A DNA stretch of 64,000 nucleotides from assembly GCA_018873245.2 (NCBI GenBank), contig JAEMBT020000001.1, forward strand, positions 5,816,220 through 5,880,219, written 5' to 3'. Below are positions 50,090 to 59,341 of the stretch, in pieces (the first letter of the stretch is position 1; every line of letters starts with the position of its first letter). The stretch is from Archegozetes longisetosus. Its lineage: Eukaryota > Arthropoda > Arachnida > Sarcoptiformes > Trhypochthoniidae. The translations under genes and the position numbers were made by a program. The notes under the pieces were generated by a model, which saw only the letters and a list, made by a program, of their open reading frames with translations, did no database searches and was not told the origin of the DNA.

Positions 50090-50691
50090 TATGCAAAGCA
50101 TAGATTGATAAACATTTTGTAATAAAGTTGGGTTTTCATTTATTTGACCAATCTCAACTCAAATGTATTGTTGCAGCGAATTAAGGTTTGTTATTTCACT
50201 TGCATAAAACTTATCTTTTAAGCATCCTTAGAGAAAAAGTCTAGACTGTTCAGGCCAAGTGACCGAGCAGGCCATGCAACAGTTCCACCGGCATCAATAA
50301 ATCGATTTCAAATTCTTGTTTCAATAAATTTTGAACTTTAATTGTGATATGGAGTCTAGTATTGTCATGTTGGAACCATCGATTATTAGTCAACGCTAGA
50401 TCCCATATCACAGTTAAATTTCAAGATTCATTGAAAAGAAATTTGGAAATTGATTCATTAGTGCCGAAGGAACTGTTCCATGACCTGTCCATTCCTGATT
50501 TCTTTCTCCAGAGATACTTAAACGATAAGTTTTATGCAAGTGAAATAACAAACCTTAATTCTCTGCAACAATACATTCGAGTTGAGATTGGTCAAATAAA
50601 TGAAAACCCAAATTTATTACAAAATGTTCATAAATTATTGCGTTATAGAATTCACTTGTGTATAAAAAATGGTGAATGTCTGAACATATGA
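50090..50691. mobile_element. Fold-back of two Tc1/mariner-type transposase fragments
   Basis: Two copies of the C-terminal part of one transposase lie in opposite orientation with the axis near 50,377. The plus-strand copy (50,344-50,691) reads through DFFLQRYLNDKFYA and ends LCIKNGECL. The minus-strand copy (about 50,400-50,220) carries FQHDN, then WPARS and DFF in another frame. HDN plus WPxRSxxLxxxDFF spacing is characteristic of this transposase group. The copies have diverged from each other and neither is functional. Confidence 0.75.
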
Positions 50692-50882
50692 TCAAAATTC
50701 TATTCTTTAGCTTTAATTTGATGTATCATAAGTAGTAGATATGTGCTTCTGGACCGGAGCGCTCTAGACCTGAGAGGGATTCTAGACCTGAATACTCTAT
50801 ACTTGAGAGATGCCTAAAGCTTCTCCGAGGCTATAATTGAGTTGACGATACTGTCTATTCATAAAATTGATATAAAATTAGC

Positions 50883-51350
50883 TCAATTGTTAATCATTTT
50901 ATTTTCCCCGAAATCAATGCATTTACAAGATTTTTTTATTAACAATTCATTATTATTTTTGTCAAATGAGAATAAAGATAGAAAATCGCAGTAAGAATAA
51001 CCCAATAGTCTTAGTTTAACATAAAGAACATAATAGTGACCACAAGTTATGCATGTCAAACACTGTAAAGTCATTCTATTAAACCCCCAACCAAGTGGAC
51101 AATTATCTTCCATATAAATAATGAATTCTTCATGAAGTGGTGGCAATCCGTATGAATCAAAGTATTCTCCAGTACCATCCTCCTCGAAAATCATTGCAAC
51201 CCAATGCTCTCCGCCCTTATCTGAGGTATCAGTGTTAACAATTAGGGCTGATTTTTTTCCTCGTCTCACCGGCGATAATAAATCTCTTGCAAAAGTACCC
51301 ATAAATGATGCCTCGTTGGATAAGAGACTATTGATTAAAGTTGTATCCAT
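50883..51350 (-). CDS. Adenain-like (C5-type) maturation cysteine protease
   Basis: A 155-residue intact frame. It matches the adenovirus-type protease used by Polintons to process virion proteins. Visible features are a GGEHWVAM segment with the catalytic histidine (near residue 49), FDSYG with the acidic partner, and a C-terminal TCGHY segment holding the probable nucleophilic cysteine. The residue after HY that is usually cysteine is tyrosine here, which may matter little for catalysis. The ATG at 51,350 directly abuts the capsid stop codon at 51,351, implying co-transcription. It is one of the few large genes in the element without a frame break. Confidence 0.85.
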   Translation of the reverse strand: MDTTLINSLLSNEASFMGTFARDLLSPVRRGKKSALIVNTDTSDKGGEHWVAMIFEEDGTGEYFDSYGLPPLHEEFIIYMEDNCPLGWGFNRMTLQCLTCITCGHYYVLYVKLRLLGYSYCDFLSLFSFDKNNNELLIKKSCKCIDFGENKMINN

Positions 51351-52709
51351 TTAATGGAAATCTAGAATAGCATTTCTATCTTCTGGTATCGTAATTAAAT
51401 TATCAAATTCTGAATAAATGAGAACATTTATTGTTTCCGGGAGTGGTCTCTTAAAATGAACTTCGATACGCATTGTGCCGTGATTAATAGGACTTATATG
51501 ACTATCAATACCACACCCATCAGATTGATCTGGGGAGAAATTGAAACCAAAAATAGTTCTTCCTTTAGCCCATTCATCTAGAGATATGGTCGTGTGACAA
51601 TCGGTTGATATCTGATTAAGAGCTCTGTAAAACTCCAAATACTCTCTAGAATATATTCCGTTGTCAAAGTCTGGTTGGAAGCCTCTTCTTGGATACTGAA
51701 TACTATTTTGGAAGCAAGCTATGAAATTCAAGTCATAATGATGAAAATAATAGGGATTCTTTTAAAAGAACCATTCAAACTCTCGTTGGAGACAAAGAAT
51801 ATCAAGCATCTTCTTGGTAGCTGTCCATTAATAACATTTTCAAGTGAAGTATTTAGAGTACCAGCATTAATTGTCGTTGTAGTCACTGGAGATCTTGTTA
51901 TAGGATATCTAGCAGGAGTTATTTCCAGAGCTTTATGATGGGCAAACACAATATCTTGACTCACTCTAGCTCTGGAGAGATTGAGTGAGACTTCAATAAA
52001 TTCGGTTCTCGGAACAATTTTATCATCAGAGCACATCATGTAAAATTCGACAGGATTTGGCACCAATTTAATTCTTATTTTGCAGCCACCAAGTATAGCC
52101 CGTCCTTGGAATGCTATATCTAAGTTCAGTTTACCATAAAGGTCATAAATTCTTCCTGTTGAAATTTCTGTCTTTATCGGGCAATACGCCGCTAGGGCTA
52201 ACATGCTTTATATATTTCGTTCTCATCGTATTAGGCTTGTGTGGAGTATCCCACAATTCATTACCAAACCATCCTGCACCGGATAGGAAAGACTTTTTAG
52301 AATCGTTGCTGAATCCAATCATTGTTTCAATATAAGATTTTATAGAATAAGTTTGTAAAGATGTTGTAATCTGTGTATCTCCAATGAAACAGTCGACTTG
52401 TTGCCACAGGGAATTCATAAAACTATTTACAATAGAAACATTGTTCCAATCGTTTGCCACTACTTCCGACTTATCTGTCTTTGAAAGGATTATTCTCAGT
52501 TGAACGTTTAAAAGTATTTCCTTCTGGATGATATATTCATTAGCAGACGTTGGAACCACAAATTCAATATGTCCACCAGAATTTAATGCACTTATCGGTC
52601 TATGATCAGTTTGAATTGTAGACTCTACTGATGTTTGTACAGCAGGCAATGCATACAAATCAAGTTCTGGTAATGTAACAACATTCGAGGCTTCACTTAC
52701 AATAGACAT
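51351..52709 (-). pseudogene. Major capsid protein (double-jelly-roll, hexon-type), two frame breaks
   Basis: Main capsid building block expected in Polinton-like viruses. Three frames follow one another: 52,709-about 52,175 (starting MSIVSEASN and containing the FMNSLWQQVDCFIGDTQI segment typical of this family), about 52,175-51,730 (with HHKALEITPARYPI and the GQLPRR region), and 51,731-51,351 (PDFDNG, FNFSPDQSDG and the final VLIYSEFDNL segment). The combined length of about 450 residues is usual for the family. Frame changes lie near 52,175 and 51,730. Motif order is fully conserved and no large deletion is seen. The start codon overlaps the end of the upstream gene by a few bases. Confidence 0.82.
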
Positions 52710-53169
52710 TCAAATAAAGACAATTTCGATGTCTTATTTCTTTTGATAATTCTTTTTTCAAGAGCTTTGCGACCTTCTGCCAACGCTCGCAGTTGTAACA
52801 ATGAAGGCTTTCTTCTTTTGACATTCTTTATATTTGATATCCGTTTCCGAGCACTTTTTCTCTATCTGCCAGACCCGCTTTGTCTAAAGTTCCGCACTTT
52901 TTCTAATGCATCTTCTGCGATATCTAGACCTGTGTTTTTAAGTCTCTTCTTCATTGCTGTCTTGAAATTGTCTCCTTGAAGTAAGTCTGTACCAATATTT
53001 ATACCTGTATTTAAAGCTTTTTACCAAGATATTTGAGGATAGGCATAACAGCTCCAGAAAGGAGGCGACCGAAAAAACCATGCCCTTTTTGGTATCTTAC
53101 GCCAGAATATCCTGCTATGCCAGATCCTGCTTGGTTAACGTGATAGGTTGTGAAGGGATTTGAGCCCAT
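52697..53169 (-). pseudogene. Glycine-rich capsid-associated protein (Polinton minor virion protein), broken
   Basis: Starts MGSNPFTTYHVNQAGSG at 53,169, 35 bp inside the end of the upstream gene. It shows the YQKGHGFFGRLLSG segment followed by a hydrophobic stretch that marks a small virion-associated protein common in Polintons, and then a basic, helical tail (KKRLKN, RRKPS, RIIKRNK). The frame changes near 53,012 and there is an in-frame TAG at 52,862-52,864. The end overlaps the capsid gene start. A role in capsid-membrane or core association, by analogy with adenoviral cement/core proteins, is inferred only from position and composition. Confidence 0.65.
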
Positions 53170-54234
53170 CTTCTGGTCTTTTACGGAAATGGAATGTCAC
53201 AGTTGAACGGCCAAAATCAAATGGAATATTTTCCCCGATGTCGTCTTTTATATCGATTTCAATGGTATCAAATTCATGACTAACAATTGAATGGTAAAAA
53301 GGTTCCAAGAAACGCAAAAGACATTGTTCACCAAATTTAATCTTCCAAGGGATTTCCACCTGACGTAATAAATTAGTCTGCATATTCCCGGTCAAAACAG
53401 GTTTGACTATAGAGCAGTAAACCAATATATGAAGCTCACTAACATTGAATTGAACTGGAAACGGAGCCTCGAATTCTACCGGGTAAACGTTATCACCCGA
53501 TGGATTATCATATTAAATATTACGATTCAATTTGACTTCATTATCTGATAAAGTCTTCCACTTTCTTCATCATAAAAATAGGAAATAAGCCCTCCAGTGG
53601 TTTCATTTCTTAATCCTAGCATGAGCTCCAGTTCTTCAGGAAGTGCTGGATAGAAAAAAGAGTCGTTCTTGATAGATATTCCATTTATTATGAATAATCG
53701 GTTATAAATAGGATCGTATCTCAACGATGGTGCTCTTTTCATCACATCTTTGAAAATGATTTTTCCAAAATTTCTAAGCTTTTTGTTTATTTCTGAAATC
53801 AATAGGTCAATAGAAGGATAATATCCTTTTCGAAGTATTGCTTCATCTGTATGGAAATATTCTCCTTTATTCGAAAATATACTTAAATTATAATCGGACC
53901 TTATGTTGAACCATGATTTAGTGTAACTCATTTCCGCTAATCCAACTTCCCATTCAGAATTCAATTTTATTTTCTCGGGAAGTTTAGTTACAAAATTTGC
54001 AACTGTATTATTCCTATGACTTTGAGGACTTTCAACATTGCTGAATAGATGAATATAAAACGAATCATTTGCAGTATCCATTGTGAAGTCCGAGTAATTT
54101 TCTACACCACAAAAGCTTTTCAAGTTTCTTTTATTATTATAACTTATATTGAATTTTACAATAAGAAAAACCAATACAATTGACAAAGCAAAAATTTCTA
54201 ATATTAGAAAGCCAACCTTCATGCATGGTTTCAT
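53135..54234 (-). pseudogene. Virion structural candidate (penton/minor-capsid type), broken
   Basis: Two frames: 54,234-53,527 and 53,425-53,135, bridged by 100 bp with another frame and a TAA at 53,513-53,515. The first contains FVTKLPEKIKL followed by EWEVGLAEMSY, a block shared by a conserved Polinton protein encoded next to capsid genes. The second contains EFDTIEIDIKDD and the closing VTFHFRKRP strand. By position it is probably the minor capsid (penton-like) or another vertex/fibre protein; sequence alone does not decide. The first 51 residues add an N-terminal transmembrane segment. Without them translation could begin at the Met at 54,081, which better fits relatives. Confidence 0.6.
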
Positions 54235-54272
54235 GACGGAAAATGATTATCACTTTGGTTGGAATGATTTCT

Positions 54273-54575
54273 TTATATTTTTGGGTTCGGTAACATATAG
54301 CCTAGACAACTCGTTAGTAAGGTGGTCCATAAACTTTCGTCACCTTTTTTCATGCTTAGATTATACAACGAAGTTACCATTACCACAAGTATGACAATAA
54401 CTTGAGATAAATATATTACTTCGTTCGCAGTGGAAGTGGAACAATCAGTGAACCAGCCAATATTCTTTTGCCTGAAACCCTCGGAATTCTCCGTTTTCAT
54501 GACCTCTTCTCGTGCATTTTGAAGAGGTCTTTTGCTGGAATCCATGAATTCTCGCTCTGAGGATAATTCATCCAT
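54273..54575 (-). CDS. Small single-span membrane protein of Polintons
   Basis: 100 residues, intact. A polar N-terminal half is followed by one hydrophobic segment (about residues 54-70, ending VMVTSLYNL). A C-terminal segment with LWTTLLTSCLGYMLPNPK follows, a combination that recurs in Polinton/adintovirus genomes. The gene overlaps the 3' end of the integrase by 79 bp in another frame, typical of compact viral packing. A role in virion assembly or membrane interaction is plausible but not shown by sequence. Confidence 0.65.
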   Translation of the reverse strand: MDELSSEREFMDSSKRPLQNAREEVMKTENSEGFRQKNIGWFTDCSTSTANEVIYLSQVIVILVVMVTSLYNLSMKKGDESLWTTLLTSCLGYMLPNPKI

Positions 54576-55605
54576 TTTACAAAATATTCGAGAATGCTGT
54601 TTCTTACTCGTTTTCGGATTACTTTTTCTACACGATAAGCAATTCCAGCACTCACAGGTTGTAATTCTTCTCGATAATAGCGTCTATCTGAATCAGAAAC
54701 TTTGAAATCTTTTATTGTATATTGCGCTTTTCCAAGTTTTCTCAAGTTTTCAGCTACTGTAAAAGTTTGATCTGTCCAATTGGGATAATATCCTCTATCG
54801 AATTTCGATAAATCATACTTCTTTCTTACTGTAGTTCCGATGTTCAACTGATTTTTTTCACGTTGTTTCTTAAAATAAATTTCTTTCAAACTTTTCACAC
54901 CATATAAGTTTTGGAATACCAGCCTTTCATTCGATTCATCTACATCTATCGGCCTCATTTTTATAGATCTGTGCCATCTCTTATTATAAGAATCAACCAG
55001 GTCTTCGAGTATATCTATATAGTTTCTTGTTCATTGTGCTGTGAAGTAGCGAAACATTTTATCTTCCAAAGTTCTATTAACTCGTTCAATCACGCTACAT
55101 TTGATTTTAACGTCTTGAGAGGTAAAATATTTTACTTTCATAGATTGACAGAACGATTTGAATTCAGCATTATTGAATTCTTTTCCTCTATCCGTTTGAA
55201 TTTTCATTGGCTTTCTTTCACGGAAAATCTTTTTGAAACAATTATACTGGTCGAAGCTTTTGATTTCGATGGGAAAACCCATAAATATTTGCTTAGACAA
55301 TCAATTACTGTTAAAAGATATTTATATCCTCTATTTTGTCTAGAAAATTCTTGCATATCGACTAAATCCGCTTGAAACTGCTCATCAATATGACTCACAT
55401 AAATCTTATTTAGTACAAAATTTTTTCTTGCTGGATGATGCAAAGTATAAGAAATTTGACCCGACAACCACTTGTTCACGTCAATTAATTTTAATGTTGG
55501 AAATTTAATTTTAGCAAACTTGAACAAAGTCTCTGCAATTCCGTACGAAGCAGGATGTTTCAAGTCATAATATAATTTATCAAGATATTCAGTAAAGTCG
55601 TCCAT
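54497..55605 (-). pseudogene. Retroviral-type integrase with chromodomain, two frame breaks
   Basis: Integrates the element into host DNA. The N-terminal part (55,605-about 55,260) has the first catalytic aspartate in QADLVDM and the conserved TVIDCLSKY. The middle (about 55,290-55,031) has the second aspartate in QTDRGKEF and the glutamate in VIERVNRTL, giving the DDE triad. The C-terminal part (about 54,958-54,497) ends in a chromodomain: aromatic and EYFVKWMNYPQSENSWIP residues stand out. Frame changes occur between 55,204 and 55,300 and near 54,960-55,030. The chromodomain suggests chromatin-guided insertion, as in related integrases. All catalytic residues are preserved despite the breaks. 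Confidence 0.85.
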
Positions 55606-55611
55606 ATTTTA

Positions 55612-56138
55612 TTAGTGAGGTTCTGATTCCCAATTTACTGGTAAATCGAAATTTCTCTCATTCAAATTTTCATTGTCGTCACTGTTAACATCAAATGTTT
55701 CCCAAGTTCTTCTTCTTCTTTTGACCGGACTATCTTCTTCTGAACTTTTTACATCAGTTTCACGCATGCGCCTTCGTTTCAAGATTTTTCTCTCGTCTTT
55801 ATTCGTCGTCCCTTCTCTATTCTGTATCTTAGGTCGAATCATAGGTTTTGTAACATCTGATAAATTTATATAATCGTCATCCGCATTATTACTTATATTA
55901 TTATAAATATTCAATAATTTCATTTTAATGTTCTCATTGATAATGAGTTCTGGTTCAACTTTGGCTTCGTGCAACAATGATACAAATTCATTTTGTCCCG
56001 CAAGAAATTTTCCATCAGTCATTGCATGACTGATTAAAGCTACTAAATCACTGTCTTTAACGAAATTCCATTCTTATTTCTCACTCTACCAACAATATCG
56101 TACGCATTGATTTTCGCCAGTTTGAGTAGAATTTTCAT
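55612..56138 (-). CDS. Unknown basic/acidic-tailed protein, possibly frameshifted
   Basis: The clear frame 56,022-55,612 gives 136 residues. A hydrophilic helical N-terminus is followed by a disordered, strongly charged C-terminus with KRRRMRE and KRRRRTWE basic clusters and DDNEN acidic stretches, a likely nuclear-localising or DNA-binding tail. An in-phase-looking extension begins at the ATG at 56,138 (MKILLKLAKINAYDIVGRV) in a neighbouring frame, so the gene may be longer, with one break near 56,055. It lies just upstream of the integrase. I do not recognise a family. Confidence 0.45.
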
Positions 56139-56180
56139 AATATTAATAATTTTATTAGTCTGAGTTATAATTTTCTTTGG

Positions 56181-56333
56181 TCATTTTGTATTGCTACTGG
56201 CAATACTAGCATTCTGTTCACTTGTAGGTAAACTAATTCCAGCCCCTGATTCATTCGCTTTTACAGAATCACTCTCAACAATATTTACACTCTCCAATTC
56301 AGCAGGCATCGCAACCATTTTTCTAATACTCAT
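56181..56333 (-). CDS. Small 50-residue unknown protein
   Basis: The ATG at 56,333 is one base beyond the TAA of the core-like gene (56,335-56,337). The frame ends TGA at 56,181-56,183. The peptide (starting MSIRKMVAMPAELESV) is polar and serine/asparagine-rich with no domain. Tight spacing with its neighbours is the only support for it being a real gene. Confidence 0.4.
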   Translation of the reverse strand: MSIRKMVAMPAELESVNIVESDSVKANESGAGISLPTSEQNASIASSNTK

Positions 56334-56334
56334 T

Positions 56335-56659
56335 TTACTTCATAACTTTTCTAATAATTGCTCCTGAAAGATGACGTAATGCAGCAGCAGCCGGTATTAG
56401 AATTGGTAATATACCACCAGTTTGCTCAAAAACTTTTTTCCTCTTGGAAGCACACTGCCCTTTTAGGACAATCCAGAGCTTTAAGTACTTTTGCGTGACG
56501 TTTCAATTTTCTCTTTTGAGTAGATTTGACCGGAATATTCCCTTTAATATAATTGTGACCCAATTCTGAAAGAGAATTGAACAAAACTTTATCACTACTT
56601 ATCTCTTTAAGTATCAAATTTCTCTTCTTAGGGTCTTTGATTTTTGCTAATAAAGTCAA
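56335..56659 (-). CDS. Basic core-like protein of Polintons, one frame break
   Basis: The 77-residue first frame (56,659-56,426) is rich in Lys/Arg and helical, with KKRNLILKEIS and the GNIPVKSTQKRKLKRHAKVL block that recurs in Polinton genomes. A change of frame at an A/T-run near 56,430 leads into a glycine-starting hydrophobic tail (GGILPILIPAAAAL) ending at 56,335. The total length of about 107 residues and the GG-hydrophobic end are usual for the family. It is probably a DNA-associated or protease-processed virion protein, by position and charge. The function is inferred. Confidence 0.65.
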
Positions 56660-56775
56660 AAAGTCTAGTCCTTTTCACCGATTTGAACATTTTCCGCGAA
56701 GTTGACTGTTCAATGATTACCTTTTAAATAAGCAAATATTTAACTTCTTCGTGAATTTATATCTTGAAAAACGAA

Positions 56776-57473
56776 TCACTCTTTCCTAACATAGTAATGA
56801 GGCGCAAAACGCGTCCTGATCTTAAGCTCCAGCGGTAGTTCCCCTGTTATTCTAGTACGAAAACGAAGCTCGTCTGGTGTGTCAGGTTTCAAATCAACAA
56901 ATAACTGAAAGGCTTCTAGGTTGCATCAGCAAAAATTTTCTGGAATGTTTTAGTCTTTTCGCCGAAAATTTGATATTCTAAATGCTTTATTTGGCTGCTA
57001 TTCCTGAAGCTTTTCATTAGAATCATGTATTGACTATTCAGGTTGATATTTCTCATCTCTTTTCCTTGATGAAAAATATTTTGCACTATAAAGAAGACGC
57101 TAACATTCAAGTGATGACTCCCTTTTGTAAATAGATCACTCATTTCTGAACTTTTCGTTAATTCAGTCATCATATCATCAATCACAATTATTTGAGGCTT
57201 CAGAAGCAAAACTTCTTCGGGCTTTATCAAATAATCAAAATACTTCACGTCAACATCATCACTTATTGATTCTTTGTATAAATTTTGATACTGTCCATAG
57301 CACCATATCACTTTTAATTTATCTTTAACATCAATTTCGAAAGAATCCTTATAATTCTTGAGTATTCTTCTTACAAGAATAGTCTTTCCGCTAAAGCTTG
57401 GTTCTGAAACAATACACGTGAAAGGATGTCTAAATTTAAGAAACTTTGAGTTGATGTTTTCGTTCATCTTCAA
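56776..57473 (-). pseudogene. FtsK/HerA-type genome-packaging ATPase, broken near C-terminus
   Basis: Packages DNA into capsids. The ATG at 57,473 opens a 185-residue frame with a Walker A loop reading SEPSFSGKT (the usual second glycine position is altered) and a Walker B strand IIVIDDMM. These are followed by the sensor-like FTKGSHHLNVSVFFIVQN block characteristic of Polinton ATPases. An in-frame TAG lies at 56,916-56,918. The C-terminal motif region continues after it in a shifted frame to a TGA at 56,776-56,778. The ATP-binding core is intact, but the changed P-loop glycine is noteworthy. Confidence 0.82.
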
Positions 57474-57528
57474 ATAATGAATAAGACCGTTTGTAAAATT
57501 CTAAATAAGTTTTATTAGCTCAAAAATT

Positions 57529-58505
57529 TTAGCTCAAAATTACACCGTAACGCCTCTTTATGAGAGAGCGACAAATAGGACAATGAATAAGTCTAAGAGA
57601 GCAGTCTTTGCATGTCACAACATGTTTACATTCGAATCTCACAGAAACTTCGTTATCGAAACAGATTTTACACACCAGGCTACTTTCCAAAGTAATTGAA
57701 TTTCTGGATTCGTGGCGTTTGTTTTCAAATTCCGCAATTATTTGAACATCACTGGATAGAATTTGTTGAATATATTGGCATTGTGGAAATATTTCTCGAT
57801 GAACTTCAAGTGGATCCGATTCTCTATTCCATCCACCAATGACACATCGACAAAAAGCACATTGAACGTGATCATTGAGTAGACAATAGAAAAATCCTGC
57901 TTCTGCCATAATTTCAGGGTGTGGAGCTGTGAGAGGCCATTCATTAACACGAAAGGATTCCAATCTTCTGTTTCTATTTTTCATCATTTGAAAGAAACTT
58001 TCAATAGAAATGATTGAATTAGGCCTATCAGTAGCTGGAACTTAATTGGCGACTTGTAATAGGCTTCAATTTCTTGCAAACTTCCGTTTCCCGAAAAATG
58101 AGGTCTTCTAATTTCTCTAGTCGGAGGTCTTTCTAAATCGCATGAAACAACGGAATCAAAATTTTCTTCAAGATTTCTGATTTCTCTCGAAGGAGCAAGT
58201 GAAACTGCCAACGGAGTTGGTGAACTTCCAAGAGCCAAACGATTGATGGAAAGATCAATTCCTTTGAGAAATGGACAATTTGGTGATTGTGATCGATGCA
58301 TCAAAAACGGATGTGTTGATGAAACCGAACAGGGGATCCTGATGTTGCAGCTGAAGCAAATGATTTCATCCCTGTGAGATTCGTAATAAAATCCAGCAGA
58401 CACCAATCTGTGATAGTCAATATTGCCATGATTCCAACTCTGAAAAGTACTAGCTCTGACAGAATGATGTCGTAGTAACTCGTGTCTGATGTATTCAGCT
58501 GACAT
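57529..58505 (-). CDS. Inhibitor of apoptosis (BIR-BIR-RING), one frame break
   Basis: IAPs bind caspases or IAP antagonists through BIR zinc folds and ubiquitinate targets through the RING. The first frame (58,505-57,984) has BIR 1: AGFYY, CFSC, then His and a distal Cys (HRSQSPNC). A serine/proline-rich linker follows. The second frame (57,987-57,529) has BIR 2: WP, MAEAGFFY, CAFC, GW, DP, H and C in canonical spacing. It then has a C3HC4 RING (CKIC to HCPICR) ending two residues short of a typical tail. The frame changes near 58,040, and coding signal continues upstream of the second frame's ATG. One two-BIR gene is therefore more likely than two overlapping genes. Two BIRs plus a RING is the layout of insect and large-DNA-virus IAPs, so a host origin is plausible. 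Confidence 0.85.
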
Positions 58506-58654
58506 GCTCGTTCTCGTACACGATAGTGAGAACTAAATGATACAAGTCGATTGAACGCCGAACGTCCAAGCATTTTCCAATTTTTTTGCGCAAAATCTAT
58601 ACAAAAATAATATCTGTTGACATCTATAAGAATATATTGAAACAACAAAAAATC

Positions 58655-59330
58655 ATACGGCGTAGCCGTATATTATGGCTACGCCATACATTATGGCTTC
58701 GCCATACATTATGGCTTCGCCATACATTATGGCTTCGCCATACATTATGGCTTCGCCATACATTATGGCTTCGCCATACATTATGGCTTCGCCATACATT
58801 ATGGCTTCGCCATACATTATGGCTTCGCCATACATTATGGCTTCGCCATACATTATGGCTTCGCCATACATTATGGCTTCGCCATACATTATGGCTTCGC
58901 CATATTATGGCTACGCCATACATTATGGCTTCGCCATACATTATGGCTTCGCCATACATTATGGCTTCGCCATACATTATGGCTTCGCCATACATTATGG
59001 CTTCGCCATACATTATGGCTTCGCCATACATTATGGCTTATACATTATGGCTATGGCATACATTATGGCTTCGCCATACATTATGGCTTCGCCATACATT
59101 ATGGCTTCGCCATACATTATGGCTTCGCCATACATTATGGCTTCGCCATACATTATGGCTTCGCCATACATTATGGCTTCGCCATACATTATGGCTTCGC
59201 CATACATTATGGCTTCGCCATACATTATGGCTTCGCCATACATTATGGCTTCGCCATACATTATGGCTTCGCCATACATTATGGCTTCGCCATACACTAT
59301 TTCTTCGCCATATACTATGCCGAAGGCATA
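58655..59330. repeat. 18-bp hairpin minisatellite
   Basis: About 34 tandem copies of an 18-bp unit (ATTATGGCTTCGCCATAC) span 58,672-59,298. There are two irregular junctions near 58,898-58,915 and 59,025-59,065. Every unit contains the inverted repeat ATGGC-TTC-GCCAT. The flanks add related hairpins: ATACGGC-GTA-GCCGTAT at 58,655-58,671 and CATATGCC-type dyads at about 59,315-59,332. Because 18 is divisible by three and the unit lacks stops, all six frames stay open, so long frames here are not genes. It sits directly after the polymerase stop codon. Confidence 0.95.
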
Positions 59331-59341
59331 TGCCGCGCCGA

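Noticed and set aside
50692-50882. Left terminal inverted repeat of the Polinton
   Set aside because: Without the opposite end, which lies outside the window, no inverted repeat can be shown; the short CTAGACCTGA repeat is insufficient.
52743-52979. Plus-strand frame of 78 codons
   Set aside because: Antisense shadow of the capsid-associated gene, which shows family motifs on the minus strand.
54911-55375. Plus-strand frame of 154 codons
   Set aside because: Antisense to the integrase catalytic core; no domain in this direction.
57984-57987. ATGA overlap read as two separate BIR genes
   Set aside because: Coding-like sequence continues upstream of the second ATG in its frame and the two parts together form the usual BIR-BIR-RING order, so a single gene with a break is preferred.
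58672-59298. CRISPR-like array
   Set aside because: Units are directly abutting without unique spacers, in a eukaryotic context; it is a minisatellite.
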